64,000 bases of DNA from Gammaproteobacteria bacterium (GTDB lineage Bacteria > Pseudomonadota > Gammaproteobacteria > Methylococcales > Methylomonadaceae): NCBI GenBank assembly GCA_018830325.1, contig JAHJSQ010000025.1, forward strand, positions 61,293 through 125,292. The letters are read 5' to 3'. The notes under the pieces were generated by a model that was not told the origin of the DNA, searched no databases, and worked only from the letters and a program-made list of their open reading frames with translations. The position numbers were made by a program, and so were the translations under genes. Below are positions 42,149 to 51,005 of this stretch, one piece after another; the first letter of the stretch is position 1; every line of letters begins with the position of its first letter.

Positions 42149-42745
42149 TTATAAGCGGGTCTGGCTAAGATTGTCTTGACCGGCGAAGGTTTGGATGACT
42201 TCCTCGGCCAATTCGGTTATTTTTCGTCGTTGGTCTCTGGCGTTTTTGCGCAAATACTCAAATGCGGCTTCTTCGGTGAGGAGTTGATTCTTCATTATTA
42301 GGCCAATCGCTATGCAGACGCTTCTGCTTTGGGATAGCGCTTTGTCGAGTTGCTTATTTTCGTATTTTAGATTGATGATTTCCTTGTTTCTTTCGAGTAC
42401 CGCTTCGATGGTCAAAATTAGTTGTTCGAGACTGCAGGGTTTGACCAAATAGTTCATGCATCCGGAGGCGATGGCGGCTTTTACTGTGTCTTCGTCGGAA
42501 TAGGCGGACAAGAATATGACTGGAACGTCAAGCACTTGTACAAGATGTTTGGCAACGTCTATGCCGGTCATTTCCGGCATGCGGATATCTAAAACCGCAA
42601 TGTCCGGCTTTTGGTCTTGAGCAAGTTTAATAGCCGTATCGCCCGATGCGGCTTCTAAGACATTATAACCGGATAGCCGTAGTCCACGGCTCATGGTTCC
42701 AAGAATGAGTCGGTCATCGTCGGCAAAAAGTATTGTTTTATTCAT
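42149..42745 (-). CDS. ANTAR-domain response regulator (NasT/AmiR type)
   Basis: A 198-residue protein: receiver (ILFADDD, Asp53 in IAVLDIRMPEMTG, Lys in YLVKP) and a C-terminal ANTAR RNA-binding domain (SRSVCIAIGLIMKNQLLTEEAAFEYLRKNARDQRRKITELAEEVI) joined by a coiled coil. Known ANTAR regulators act as antiterminators, binding paired hairpins in nascent leader RNA. The cognate kinase is probably the HisKA_2 protein encoded upstream at 43468-45042. No leader with obvious dual hairpins was seen within the window, so the target is elsewhere or unrecognised. Confidence 0.9.
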   Translation of the reverse strand: MNKTILFADDDRLILGTMSRGLRLSGYNVLEAASGDTAIKLAQDQKPDIAVLDIRMPEMTGIDVAKHLVQVLDVPVIFLSAYSDEDTVKAAIASGCMNYLVKPCSLEQLILTIEAVLERNKEIINLKYENKQLDKALSQSRSVCIAIGLIMKNQLLTEEAAFEYLRKNARDQRRKITELAEEVIQTFAGQDNLSQTRL

Positions 42746-42889
42746 TAATAGTTAAATTTAGGCCGGTGCGGCCGTAAACGCTTAGGTAATCGCTAAAAAT
42801 AGTTTCGAAAATATGCTTGTAAGTGATTCAGTTTTTTGTTCAATAAGGAAGCCGTGAACCTACATACTAAATTCTATAGGTTATTGGCT

Positions 42890-43162
42890 GTAACTATTTA
42901 GTCCACCGGCAATTATTGTTCCCTCGCTCTACATCACTGCCATTAAGTTAAGGATTTTTCCGTTCGCCCTGAGCCTGTCGAAGGGTGAATGGAAAAATCC
43001 TGGGTCGATAAGTTAAGCCGTCCATGGTTCGACAGGCTCACCACGAACGGCTTAACTTAATGGCAGTGTCGCTCTACATGGGAATGCCTGAGTACCGCTC
43101 CCGCCTCTTAGACTTTATTGCCACGCTGGAGTGTGGTAACGATAGGAGATGTGAATATTTAC
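42890..43162. repeat. Family A element, copy 3, split by a 134-bp insertion
   Basis: Starts GTAACTATTTAGTCCACCGGCAATTATTGTTCCC and ends GATAGGAGATGTGAATATTTAC. The interior continues normally (GGGAATGCCTGAGTACCGCTCC) after the inserted element at 42935-43068. The octamers flanking the whole copy do not match, in contrast with other copies, suggesting age or rearrangement. Confidence 0.75.
42935..43068. mobile_element. 134-bp inverted-repeat element with 11-bp target duplication
   Basis: Ends CACTGCCATTAAGTTAAG and CTTAACTTAATGGCAGTG are perfect 18-bp inverses. The 11-mer TCGCTCTACAT is repeated exactly at 42924-42934 and 43069-43079. Internal CCGTTCGCCCTGAGCCTGTC and GGTTCGACAGGCTCACCACG are further inverted arms. 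There is no coding room, so it must have been moved by a transposase in trans; an 11-bp duplication fits the IS4-type range. Confidence 0.85.
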
Positions 43163-43467
43163 GGTGAATCATGCATTTAATATAGCGAACTTATTCCTAC
43201 ATTATTTTAAAGTCATATCCGCGCAATAGCGGAATCAGGCTAGGGTCTTGGCGGCGTAGCGAAGTTGAAAAAAAGGTAGGTCCGAATCTGAATATAAAAG
43301 TTTGAAGTTTAACTACTTTTAGACGAACATAATTGGCTCGATTATGATGCACCAATAATTCGATAAAGAGAATACAAAGCGGGGGCTGGGGTTTGTATTT
43401 AATTTGGTAATCTAATTGAAAAGCATCTGGAAGTAAAGAATTGGACCGGCATTTTATAATCATAGGC
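43163..43467. other. Gap between ANTAR regulator and its kinase, no gene called
   Basis: Part of the 722-base separation of the two signalling genes, the middle of which is family A plus the 134-bp element. The open frame at 43197-43463 (88 codons, minus) is rich in Leu/Arg, has no RBS and resembles no family; it is not called. Confidence 0.5.
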
Positions 43468-45042
43468 TTATCTGCTGCTTAAGCTATAAAACGGATTGCT
43501 TTGGCTTTTATGAAAAATTAATGGCGGCATCATCGTTAATTGTGCGCTGACTGAGTGGTTCGTCTGGTAAATACACAATTGCGATTGTTCCGGCATCAAT
43601 GTTTTAACTAGCGAAAGTCCGGTGCCGATTTTTATCGATTGTTCGAAATCGAAACCTTGGGGTAGCGAAGCCGGTTCGTTCTTGACGGTAAAGATCGCAT
43701 GATGCTTATCAAAATCCAGAGAAACCGAGAGTTTTTTGTTTTCCCCGTGGCTGTGTTTAATGGCATTGAGTAATAGTTCGTTAACGATTAACGATAACGA
43801 AACGGCATTGTCCCGATCGACGCGTATCGGATGGTCGATGGGAATTTGCAGTTCGATGGTTTCATTGGTGCTGAAAAATAAACGCTGACAAAATTCTGTC
43901 GAGGAATGGACAATGTCGCATAGATAAATTTCCCCATTTTCTGTTTTACTTTGTAAGCCGTAAGTAATTGCCAGTGAGTTAATCTGCAGCATGCTTTGTT
44001 CGAGAATCGCCTTGGCTTCGGGGTGTTCCAATGCGTTGTTTTGCAATAAGCCGAAAATGCCTTGTAAGTTGTTCTTGATTCGGTGATGCACTTCTCGGAT
44101 TAGGGTGTTTTTATGCCGTTGTTCTCGCTCCAGTAGCCTACGATCTTCCTCAATATGCTCGCAAATATCGGCTAGTAATATGACAAAATAATCGATCGAA
44201 TCGGAATCGTTGCTAACGGAGTTGACGGACAGTTTAACGCTGCTGATTCTGCCGTTTTTGTGGATCAATTGACCCTTAATGATACGGCTATGTTCGATGT
44301 TTGGGGCGAAAAAAAAGTGCTCGTTCAAATTCGGAAAACTAAGTAAAGTTCTCAACGGGGCGTTCTTTAACGTAGTTTGATCATGGCCTGAGAGGCGATA
44401 GATATATTCGTTAGCCGATAAAATCCGGCTTTCCGGAGAAATTGTTATAACCCCGATTAATCCCGATGTTGTAACAATATTGTGTAGTTGCTTATCTTCG
44501 CTCGACGCTTTATCGGCAAACTTATCGCCTTTTTGAATTGCGTTGTGTATTTTTAACGGCTTACCGCTCGGGCCCCTGGTGATCTTGCCGTATTGACAAA
44601 TAGGAATGACTTCGTGTTTCGGAGTTTGTAAGCGATATTGAACGGAAAATGTATCAAGATGGATTAAGGCGTCTTCGAAAACACGTTTTATGCGGTTTTG
44701 ATCGTCAGGATGAAGCTTTGTCAGAAAAAGGTCATGGTTTACAGCATTTTCGAGTTCGGAAAAGCCGAATAGTTTGACGAAATCTTCGCAACCTTCGATT
44801 TTTCCGGTTTTGAGATTCCATTCGTAAAATACACTGTTTGTTGCAAGCTGTAGATGTTTAAGTTTTTGCTGTTGGTCATGATGCTCAACGAGAAGATTGC
44901 GGTATTTTCGGTGATAACGTACAACGCCCCAGATAGATAAGGCCGCGATCAGCATCGTTAAGTGCCCGGCTTCGAAAAAATTGCTCAGCGAGATGCTCGG
45001 AAAATAGAATCCTGACGCGGCAAAATAATTAAAATCGGTCAT
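43468..45042 (-). CDS. PAS-HisKA_2 sensor histidine kinase
   Basis: A 524-residue membrane-anchored kinase: one helix (TMLIAALSIWGVV, residues 29-41), a PAS/PAC domain (about 60-170), a second PAS (about 185-295), then HisKA_2 with the phosphoacceptor in REVHHRIKNNLQGIFGLLQ (His319/His320) and a divergent HATPase (SLIVNELLLNAIKHS, GTGLSLVKTLM). This kinase type usually pairs with ANTAR-type regulators, and one is encoded downstream on the same strand at 42149. The 722 bases between them hold mobile repeats, so the pair may originally have been closer. The signal is unknown. Oppositely oriented to the GGDEF-EAL gene. Confidence 0.88.
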   Translation of the reverse strand: MTDFNYFAASGFYFPSISLSNFFEAGHLTMLIAALSIWGVVRYHRKYRNLLVEHHDQQQKLKHLQLATNSVFYEWNLKTGKIEGCEDFVKLFGFSELENAVNHDLFLTKLHPDDQNRIKRVFEDALIHLDTFSVQYRLQTPKHEVIPICQYGKITRGPSGKPLKIHNAIQKGDKFADKASSEDKQLHNIVTTSGLIGVITISPESRILSANEYIYRLSGHDQTTLKNAPLRTLLSFPNLNEHFFFAPNIEHSRIIKGQLIHKNGRISSVKLSVNSVSNDSDSIDYFVILLADICEHIEEDRRLLEREQRHKNTLIREVHHRIKNNLQGIFGLLQNNALEHPEAKAILEQSMLQINSLAITYGLQSKTENGEIYLCDIVHSSTEFCQRLFFSTNETIELQIPIDHPIRVDRDNAVSLSLIVNELLLNAIKHSHGENKKLSVSLDFDKHHAIFTVKNEPASLPQGFDFEQSIKIGTGLSLVKTLMPEQSQLCIYQTNHSVSAQLTMMPPLIFHKSQSNPFYSLSSR

Positions 45043-45226
45043 AGGTTTTCCAGGTATTCAATACGGCTGCGAACCGACTTTTAAACAAAACAATGTTCAA
45101 ATTATAACCAAGTGTGTCGCTCAGTTATTTGAATCAATTAATGCTTTTAAAATAAATATACTTGTGAGATAGGGAACAAATCTGTTTTACTAACGGGCAA
45201 ATTCATTTACTATTGCCACCCTGATG

Positions 45227-45375
45227 GTAATTATTCACACCCCCCTATCGTTCCCACGCTCCGGCGTGGGAATGGAAACCGAGACGCTCTAGCGTCTCTC
45301 GTACCGCTGGAGCGGTACTCAGGCGTTCCCACGCAGAGCGTGGGAACGATAATTTCCGGGGGACTGAATAGTTAC
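45227..45375. repeat. Family A element, copy 4, with perfect 8-bp target duplication
   Basis: A 149-bp copy in the opposite orientation to copy 1. Ends GTAATTATTCACACCCCCC and, inverted, GTAACTATTCAGTCCCCC. Octamer CCCTGATG occurs at 45219-45226 and 45376-45383. It carries both hairpins (GTTCCCACGC.. and GAGACGCTCTAGCGTCTC) and lies in the control region between the kinase and the GGDEF-EAL gene; the rest of 45043-45590 shows no gene. Confidence 0.88.
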
Positions 45376-45590
45376 CCCTGATGCGGCCCCCAGCCCCCGT
45401 GCCGCCAAGTAACGCTTTTCAGAGGCGTTAGACAGTCGGATTACAGCATTGTGTAGATTTCCTTTTTAATGGTTGTTTGTTCTGAAAGTTTTGATGTACT
45501 CGCTAAGGGTGTGTCGATGTTTTCAGTGTATAGATCCGTTTTTTGTTGGATTTAAGCGCCTGCGAATTGCTGGTAGTTTAAGAGGGCTGC

Positions 45591-47330
45591 ATGCAAAAAC
45601 AAGAACATCGATTTCCGGCGAATAGACGCTCAGGAGACAACAAAAGCCTATCGAGCGTGGATGCCGAGTCGATTGAAATCAAGCTGGAAATCTACAAAAC
45701 CTTGTTCGAAGCGACTTCCGACGCGATGATGATTGCAGACGAATCGACGCGTATTCTTTATGTAAACCCAGCATTCACAAATATTACCGGTTATACCGAA
45801 CAGGATGTTCTGGGTAAAACCCCCAAGATTCTTTCTTCAGGTAAACAAGATATCCATTTTTACCGCCGAATGTGGCGAAGTATTACGACCAATAAGCGTT
45901 GGCAGGGCGAAATTTGGAACAAAAAGAAATCCGGAGATGTCTTTCCTGCCTGGCAAACGATCAATGTGATCGGCGAAGAAGGCAAGCCAGCTCACTATAT
46001 ATCAGTCTTCAGCGATATTTCTCAAATCAAGAAATCACAGGCCGATTTGTGGACCTTGGCGCATTACGACTCGCTAACCGGACTCGCCAACCGCAGTTTG
46101 CTCGAGGAGAGAATAAAGCAAGAGTTGGCTACCACGATCCGTTTCAAGATTTACGGTGCATTGTTTTTTTTGGATTTGGATAATTTCAAAACCATCAATG
46201 ATTCTTTGGGACATAAAGTCGGGGATTTGTTGCTTAGGCAAGTTGCCGATCGCCTTAGAAGGGATCTTAGAGATGAGGATATGATTTCCCGTTTGGGCGG
46301 CGACGAATTTGTTATCGTCTTGTCCAATCTTTCTTATGATAAAACAATTGCATCAAACCAACTTAAAGTTGTCGCCGAGAAAATTCTCGATCTATTATTA
46401 ATGCCTTATTTACTGGAGGGGCATGAGCTGCGTGTTTCGGTGAGTATCGGCATTACCTTGTTTCCGAATAACGGGGATACCTTCGATCATTTGTTGAAAC
46501 AAGCCGATACGGCAATGTATGCCGCGAAAAACAGCGGAAAGAACACCTATTGTTTCTTTCATCCCGATATGCAAGATAAAGTCAATCAAAGACTGCAACT
46601 GGAGAAGGAGCTTAGAAATGCATTGGTTCACGATCACCTGGGATTAGTTTATCAGCCTCAATTTAATTATCATAAAAAATTACTTGGTTACGAAGCATTG
46701 GTTAGATGGCAGCATCCCGAGCAAGGCGTCATTTCGCCGCAGGATTTTATTCCACTAGCCGAAGAGACCGGTTTAATTGTCGAAATCGGTAGTCAAGTAC
46801 TGACCAAGGCATGCGAGCAATGGGTGGCTTGGCGCAGGGCAGGGAAGGAAGTTCCTCATATTTCAGTCAATATCAGTCCAAAACAATTTAGCGCTTCTGG
46901 CTTTATCGATTTGGTTAACGATATCGTCAGATCGACGGGAGTCGATCCCCGGCATATTATTTTAGAAATTACCGAAGGATTGATCGTTCAGAATGTCAAG
47001 GGCATTATCGAAAAGATGCATGCGCTAAAAGAATTAGGTTTACGCTTTTCAATCGACGACTTCGGTACCGGCTATTCTTCGTTATCTTACTTGACCCGAT
47101 TGCCGATCGATCAATTGAAAATCGATAAGACTTTTGTAGTTAACTTGGGAATCAACGATAACGATGCGGTGATCGTCGAGACAATTATCGGCATGTCGAA
47201 ACATTTGAAGCTTGATTTGATTGCCGAAGGCGTTGAAACGCGGGAGCAGCTAGAGCATTTGTACAGATGCGGTTGCGATGGTTTTCAGGGATATTATTTT
47301 AGTAAGCCATTAGACCGGAGCGACATCTGA
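45591..47330 (+). CDS. PAS-GGDEF-EAL cyclic-di-GMP turnover protein
   Basis: A 579-residue cytoplasmic protein (no membrane helix seen): PAS/PAC (about 35-155, YVNPAFTNITGYTEQDVLGKTPKIL), GGDEF (about 165-320) with intact RLGGDEFVIVL and an inhibitory RxxD site (RDED) five residues before it, and EAL (about 335-575) with GYEALVRWQHP, ITEGLIVQ and SIDDFGTGYSSLSYL. All motifs for diguanylate cyclase and phosphodiesterase are conserved, so it can in principle make and break c-di-GMP; the net activity cannot be told. A PilZ effector is encoded at 58.7 kb. Confidence 0.93.
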   Translation: MQKQEHRFPANRRSGDNKSLSSVDAESIEIKLEIYKTLFEATSDAMMIADESTRILYVNPAFTNITGYTEQDVLGKTPKILSSGKQDIHFYRRMWRSITTNKRWQGEIWNKKKSGDVFPAWQTINVIGEEGKPAHYISVFSDISQIKKSQADLWTLAHYDSLTGLANRSLLEERIKQELATTIRFKIYGALFFLDLDNFKTINDSLGHKVGDLLLRQVADRLRRDLRDEDMISRLGGDEFVIVLSNLSYDKTIASNQLKVVAEKILDLLLMPYLLEGHELRVSVSIGITLFPNNGDTFDHLLKQADTAMYAAKNSGKNTYCFFHPDMQDKVNQRLQLEKELRNALVHDHLGLVYQPQFNYHKKLLGYEALVRWQHPEQGVISPQDFIPLAEETGLIVEIGSQVLTKACEQWVAWRRAGKEVPHISVNISPKQFSASGFIDLVNDIVRSTGVDPRHIILEITEGLIVQNVKGIIEKMHALKELGLRFSIDDFGTGYSSLSYLTRLPIDQLKIDKTFVVNLGINDNDAVIVETIIGMSKHLKLDLIAEGVETREQLEHLYRCGCDGFQGYYFSKPLDRSDI

Positions 47331-47400
47331 TAGCTCTCAATTGTGGCTTCGATAAGTATATGTTCTAATGCTGTTGGTTATATAAAAAGGCAGGGATAAA

Positions 47401-49800
47401 ATGAAAATTGTACCTCTGGAGACAGCATTACTTTATAAACCTTGTAGCGTTGGCGACTTAAACTTTCAAACCACCGACGAACTCAAGGATGTCGAAATCA
47501 TCGTCGGGCAGGAGCGGGCTATTGCGTCGATTCGGTTCGGGATTCGAGTCGATAAAGCCGGTTATAACATTTTTGCATTGGCACCCTCGGGAACCGGCAA
47601 GATGACGACCGTTATGCAGTTGGTCGAGCAGGAAGCCGCACATAAAAAAATTCCTTCGGATTGGTGTTATGTGTTCAACTTCGATCAACCGGCCAAGCCT
47701 CGGCTTTTGTCCTTGCCCGCAGGAAAAGGCAAATTGTTCCAAAAAGATATGGAGCAATTGATCGATGAACTGAGAATCGCCTTACCGGCGTCGTTCGAAG
47801 GCGACGAATACCGCTCGCGAGTCGAGGAAATCGAGGAGGAGTCGCGGCATCGCGAGTTTCGAGAAATTAACCGATTGCGTGAAGAAGCCGCGAACGCCCA
47901 TATCATCCTAACCGAAACCCCGACCGGCTATGCGTTCGCGCCGGTCGATGAAAAAGATGTAGTGATCGATGCCGAACGCTTCAATCAACTCTCCAAGGAA
48001 GAGCAGCAGCGAATTCAGCAATCGATCATTGAATTACAGCAACGTCTGCAAAAACTGCTCAAGAAGTTTCCTGCCTGGCGTAAGGAAACGAAGCGTAAAA
48101 TCAAAGATCTGAACCGCGAAGTGGCCGAATTTGCAGTCGGCCATTCGATCCATGAACTCAAGGAGACTTACGGCGATCAACAAACCGTTCTCGATTATCT
48201 TGACGAGATCGAACGTGATATTATCGGCCATGTACGCGACTTCATTCCACACCGCGAATCGGCGTTGCCGTTTTTGGAGATGCAGCAGCAATCCGATCCT
48301 TTCAAGCGTTATCAAGTGAATTTAATGGTCGACTTGAGCGATAACAAAACCGCGCCGGTCGTCTATGAAGATCATCCGAATTACGCTAATTTGATGGGGC
48401 GCTGCGATCATGAAGCCGTCATGGGCTCGTTGGTTACCGATTTCACGATGATCAAGCCGGGCGCATTGCACAAAGCGAACGGCGGCTATTTGATACTCGA
48501 TGCGCGCAAATTATTGATGCAGCCTTATGCCTGGGAAAGCTTGAAGCGGACACTGCAATCCGGCGAAATTCGCATCGAATCGCTGGAGCGAAGCCTTAGT
48601 CTAATTAGCACATCGGCGCTTGAACCGGAGCCGATTCCGCTCGAATTGAAATTGATTCTGTTGGGCGATCGGCTGATTTATTATTTGTTGAATTATTACG
48701 ATCCCGAGTTTCAGGACTTATTTAAAGTTGCTGCCGATTTCGACGATACAGTGGGCCGAGAAGACTCGGCGATCGAATACGCAAAAGTTTTGGCAACGAT
48801 TGCAAGGCAGGAAAAATTGCAGTCCTTGAGCCGGGATGCCGTCGCGCGAGTGATCGAGCATAGCGCTAGGATGACCGGCGATGCCGAAAAGCTCTCGACG
48901 CATTTGCGCAGCATCAAAGATTTACTGATAGAGGCTGATTATTGGGCCGGACAAAACGGACACGATTGCATTAATGCCAGTGATGTACAGCAGGCGATCG
49001 ATCAGAAGGTCTATCGTTTGGATCGGATTAGGGAAAGACTCTACGAGCATATTCAGCGCGGTACGGTGTTGATCGATACGCAAGGCAGCGTGTCAGGTCA
49101 GATCAATGGCTTGTCGGTGTTGCAGATCGGCGAATTCAGTTTCGGTCAGCCCTCCCGGATTACCGCGACGACGCGCCTCGGTAACGGCAAATTGATCGAT
49201 ATCGAACGGGAAACCGAATTGGGCGGCGCGATTCACTCGAAAGGCGTGTTGATTTTGGCCGGTTTCATCACCTCCCGATACGCCCGAAGCAAGCCGTTTT
49301 CGATGTCGGCGACGTTGGTGTTCGAGCAGTCCTATGGAGGTGTCGACGGCGATAGCGCCTCGCTTGCCGAATTGTGCGCGATTCTATCATCGCTGACCCA
49401 AATCCCGTTACGTCAGGATTTGGCGATGACCGGTTCGGTCAATCAGTTAGGACGTGTGCAGGCGATAGGGGGCGTCAATGAAAAAGTTGAAGGCTTTTTC
49501 GATATCTGTAGAAAGCAGGGATTGACCGGCACTCAAGGTGTGATCATACCTTCTGCAAATATCAAGCATTTGATGCTGCGCTGGGATGTCGTGCATGCCG
49601 CTCAATCCGGGCAGTTTCATATCTATGCGGTGAAAAATGTCGATGAAGCCTTGGAGTTATTGACCGGAATGGTAGCGGGCGACCCTGACGAAAACGGCGT
49701 GTTTCCGCGGGATACGGTGAACGGTAAGGCCGATGCGCAATTAGCTCGGTTTACCGAAATCAGTCAGGCCTTTTTGTCGAAAAATAACGGCCATGATTGA
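47401..49800 (+). CDS. Lon-family ATP-dependent protease (LonB/YcbZ-like)
   Basis: A 799-residue protein: N-terminal AAA-type ATPase with Walker A ALAPSGTGKMTT, a long helical insertion rich in Glu/Arg (residues about 140-280), then a second ATPase part (GGYLILDARKLL) and a Lon protease domain with the catalytic dyad Ser652 (GDSAS) and Lys695 (GGVNEKVEG), 43 residues apart as in classical Lon. It lacks the N-terminal LON substrate domain of Lon itself. Family members degrade misfolded or regulatory proteins; the specific clients are unknown. The stop overlaps the start of the universal stress protein gene, implying a stress-response pair. Confidence 0.9.
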   Translation: MKIVPLETALLYKPCSVGDLNFQTTDELKDVEIIVGQERAIASIRFGIRVDKAGYNIFALAPSGTGKMTTVMQLVEQEAAHKKIPSDWCYVFNFDQPAKPRLLSLPAGKGKLFQKDMEQLIDELRIALPASFEGDEYRSRVEEIEEESRHREFREINRLREEAANAHIILTETPTGYAFAPVDEKDVVIDAERFNQLSKEEQQRIQQSIIELQQRLQKLLKKFPAWRKETKRKIKDLNREVAEFAVGHSIHELKETYGDQQTVLDYLDEIERDIIGHVRDFIPHRESALPFLEMQQQSDPFKRYQVNLMVDLSDNKTAPVVYEDHPNYANLMGRCDHEAVMGSLVTDFTMIKPGALHKANGGYLILDARKLLMQPYAWESLKRTLQSGEIRIESLERSLSLISTSALEPEPIPLELKLILLGDRLIYYLLNYYDPEFQDLFKVAADFDDTVGREDSAIEYAKVLATIARQEKLQSLSRDAVARVIEHSARMTGDAEKLSTHLRSIKDLLIEADYWAGQNGHDCINASDVQQAIDQKVYRLDRIRERLYEHIQRGTVLIDTQGSVSGQINGLSVLQIGEFSFGQPSRITATTRLGNGKLIDIERETELGGAIHSKGVLILAGFITSRYARSKPFSMSATLVFEQSYGGVDGDSASLAELCAILSSLTQIPLRQDLAMTGSVNQLGRVQAIGGVNEKVEGFFDICRKQGLTGTQGVIIPSANIKHLMLRWDVVHAAQSGQFHIYAVKNVDEALELLTGMVAGDPDENGVFPRDTVNGKADAQLARFTEISQAFLSKNNGHD

Positions 49801-50584
49801 CCTTAACGTTACCCCAAAAAAAATGTTGATCGCTGTCGATGCTCTGCAAGACTCTGCCTTGTTGGAGTTGGCGGCAAGCCTGGCGAGGTCGCAAGGGGCA
49901 CAACTAACAGCTTTGTTTATCGAAGACATTAATTTGTTTCATTTGGCGGGTCTTCCTTTTGCGACCGAAGTGGATAGAGTGACCAGTGCGGAGCTCAAGT
50001 TCGATGCCGACCGAGTCGGTTCGGCATCGGCCCGCCGGATCCAGCGAATTCGTCAACAGCTCGAGGAGTTGGCGAAACAATCTGAGTTGACGATATCATT
50101 GACAGTCGTTCGCGGTCATTATCTGGCCGAGGCGATGGCGGCAGCCGCTACCATGGATTTATTGCTTTTGGATAGACCGCGCGGTAATCGGGCGTTGGCG
50201 ATTAAAAAGATTTCCGTTAAAAAGTTTAGTCCTCCGGTTTGGGCAATTTATGATGGTGCGGAAGGATCGGAACGAGCACTTAAATTGGCTATCGATATTG
50301 CCATATCGCAAAAATCGGGGCTCAACATTATTTTACAGAGGCAATCCGATAACGGCATTGCAGAAATGGAGCAACGAGCTAAAGTTTTGCTTGCGGGTAG
50401 CAATCTCGCTTCTCATTTCTTTATTCAATCAAGTCGAAGTTACGACTCGATCATGCAATATGTCTTAGAGCGCGGTTGCAGTATCGTCGTGCTACGCGCC
50501 GATAGATCCGACCCTGAGTCTTCACAAAGTGCCGCGTCGTTGTTTGCCGATCGGCTCGGTTGTCCGGTGTTATTAGTTGCATAA
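49793..50584 (+). CDS. Universal stress protein (UspA) family protein
   Basis: A 263-residue protein with a tandem Usp-like layout: the first half opens KKMLIAVDALQDSALLELAASLARSQGAQLTALFIED, the second PPVWAIYDGAEGSERALKLAIDIA, ending CSIVVLRADRSD and CPVLLVA. The ATP-binding G-x2-G-x9-G motif is not conserved in an obvious form, so nucleotide binding is doubtful. It starts eight bases inside the Lon-like gene (ATGATTGA), so expression is coupled. Role in stress survival inferred from family and neighbour. Confidence 0.82.
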   Translation: MIDLNVTPKKMLIAVDALQDSALLELAASLARSQGAQLTALFIEDINLFHLAGLPFATEVDRVTSAELKFDADRVGSASARRIQRIRQQLEELAKQSELTISLTVVRGHYLAEAMAAAATMDLLLLDRPRGNRALAIKKISVKKFSPPVWAIYDGAEGSERALKLAIDIAISQKSGLNIILQRQSDNGIAEMEQRAKVLLAGSNLASHFFIQSSRSYDSIMQYVLERGCSIVVLRADRSDPESSQSAASLFADRLGCPVLLVA

Positions 50585-51005
50585 GCCGAGCTTGGTAACA
50601 TTGTTGTGGGTGCTGATTCCAAAAAATGTCATTTATTTTTTACCATGAAGAGCATGAAGGACTTGAAGTAACAGCATTTTCAATTTAGATGAGTGACTAA
50701 CCATTAACAGCCTATGCCATGATTATTGCCGCTGAAGTGCAGGCATTGTTCTGATATTTTTAGTCATTGCTGTTACCCAAGCCAGCTCTCATCGTTATAC
50801 ATAAATTGTAGGGTACGCTGCGCGTACCAAAACCGTGCCCTGGCGGTTCGGTTGGCACATGAACATTGCGGGGTTACCATGGTACGCACAGCGTACCCTA
50901 CGCGGATCGCCTAGCGTTAGGCGAGGGATAGCCGAGTGTGTCAAGTGACAAAAAATGGTATCGAGGCCTCATTGGCTAAGAGGGTTTGGGTCATTTTATA
51001 GCCCG
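50585..51005. repeat. Gap with family E fragment and inverted repeat F copy 2 (50817-50901)
   Basis: Near 50640-50700 the text ACCATGAAGAGCATGAAGGACTTGAAG resembles one end of family E. At 50817-50901 lies a second element with ends TGTAGGGTACGCTGCGCGTACC and inverse, matching that at 7295-7384. No gene or terminator is recognised between the Usp gene and the RND pump gene, which converge here. Confidence 0.6.

Noticed and set aside
43197..43463. 88-codon minus-strand frame upstream of the ANTAR gene
   Set aside because: No RBS, no family, Leu/Arg-biased composition and location beside repeat insertions.
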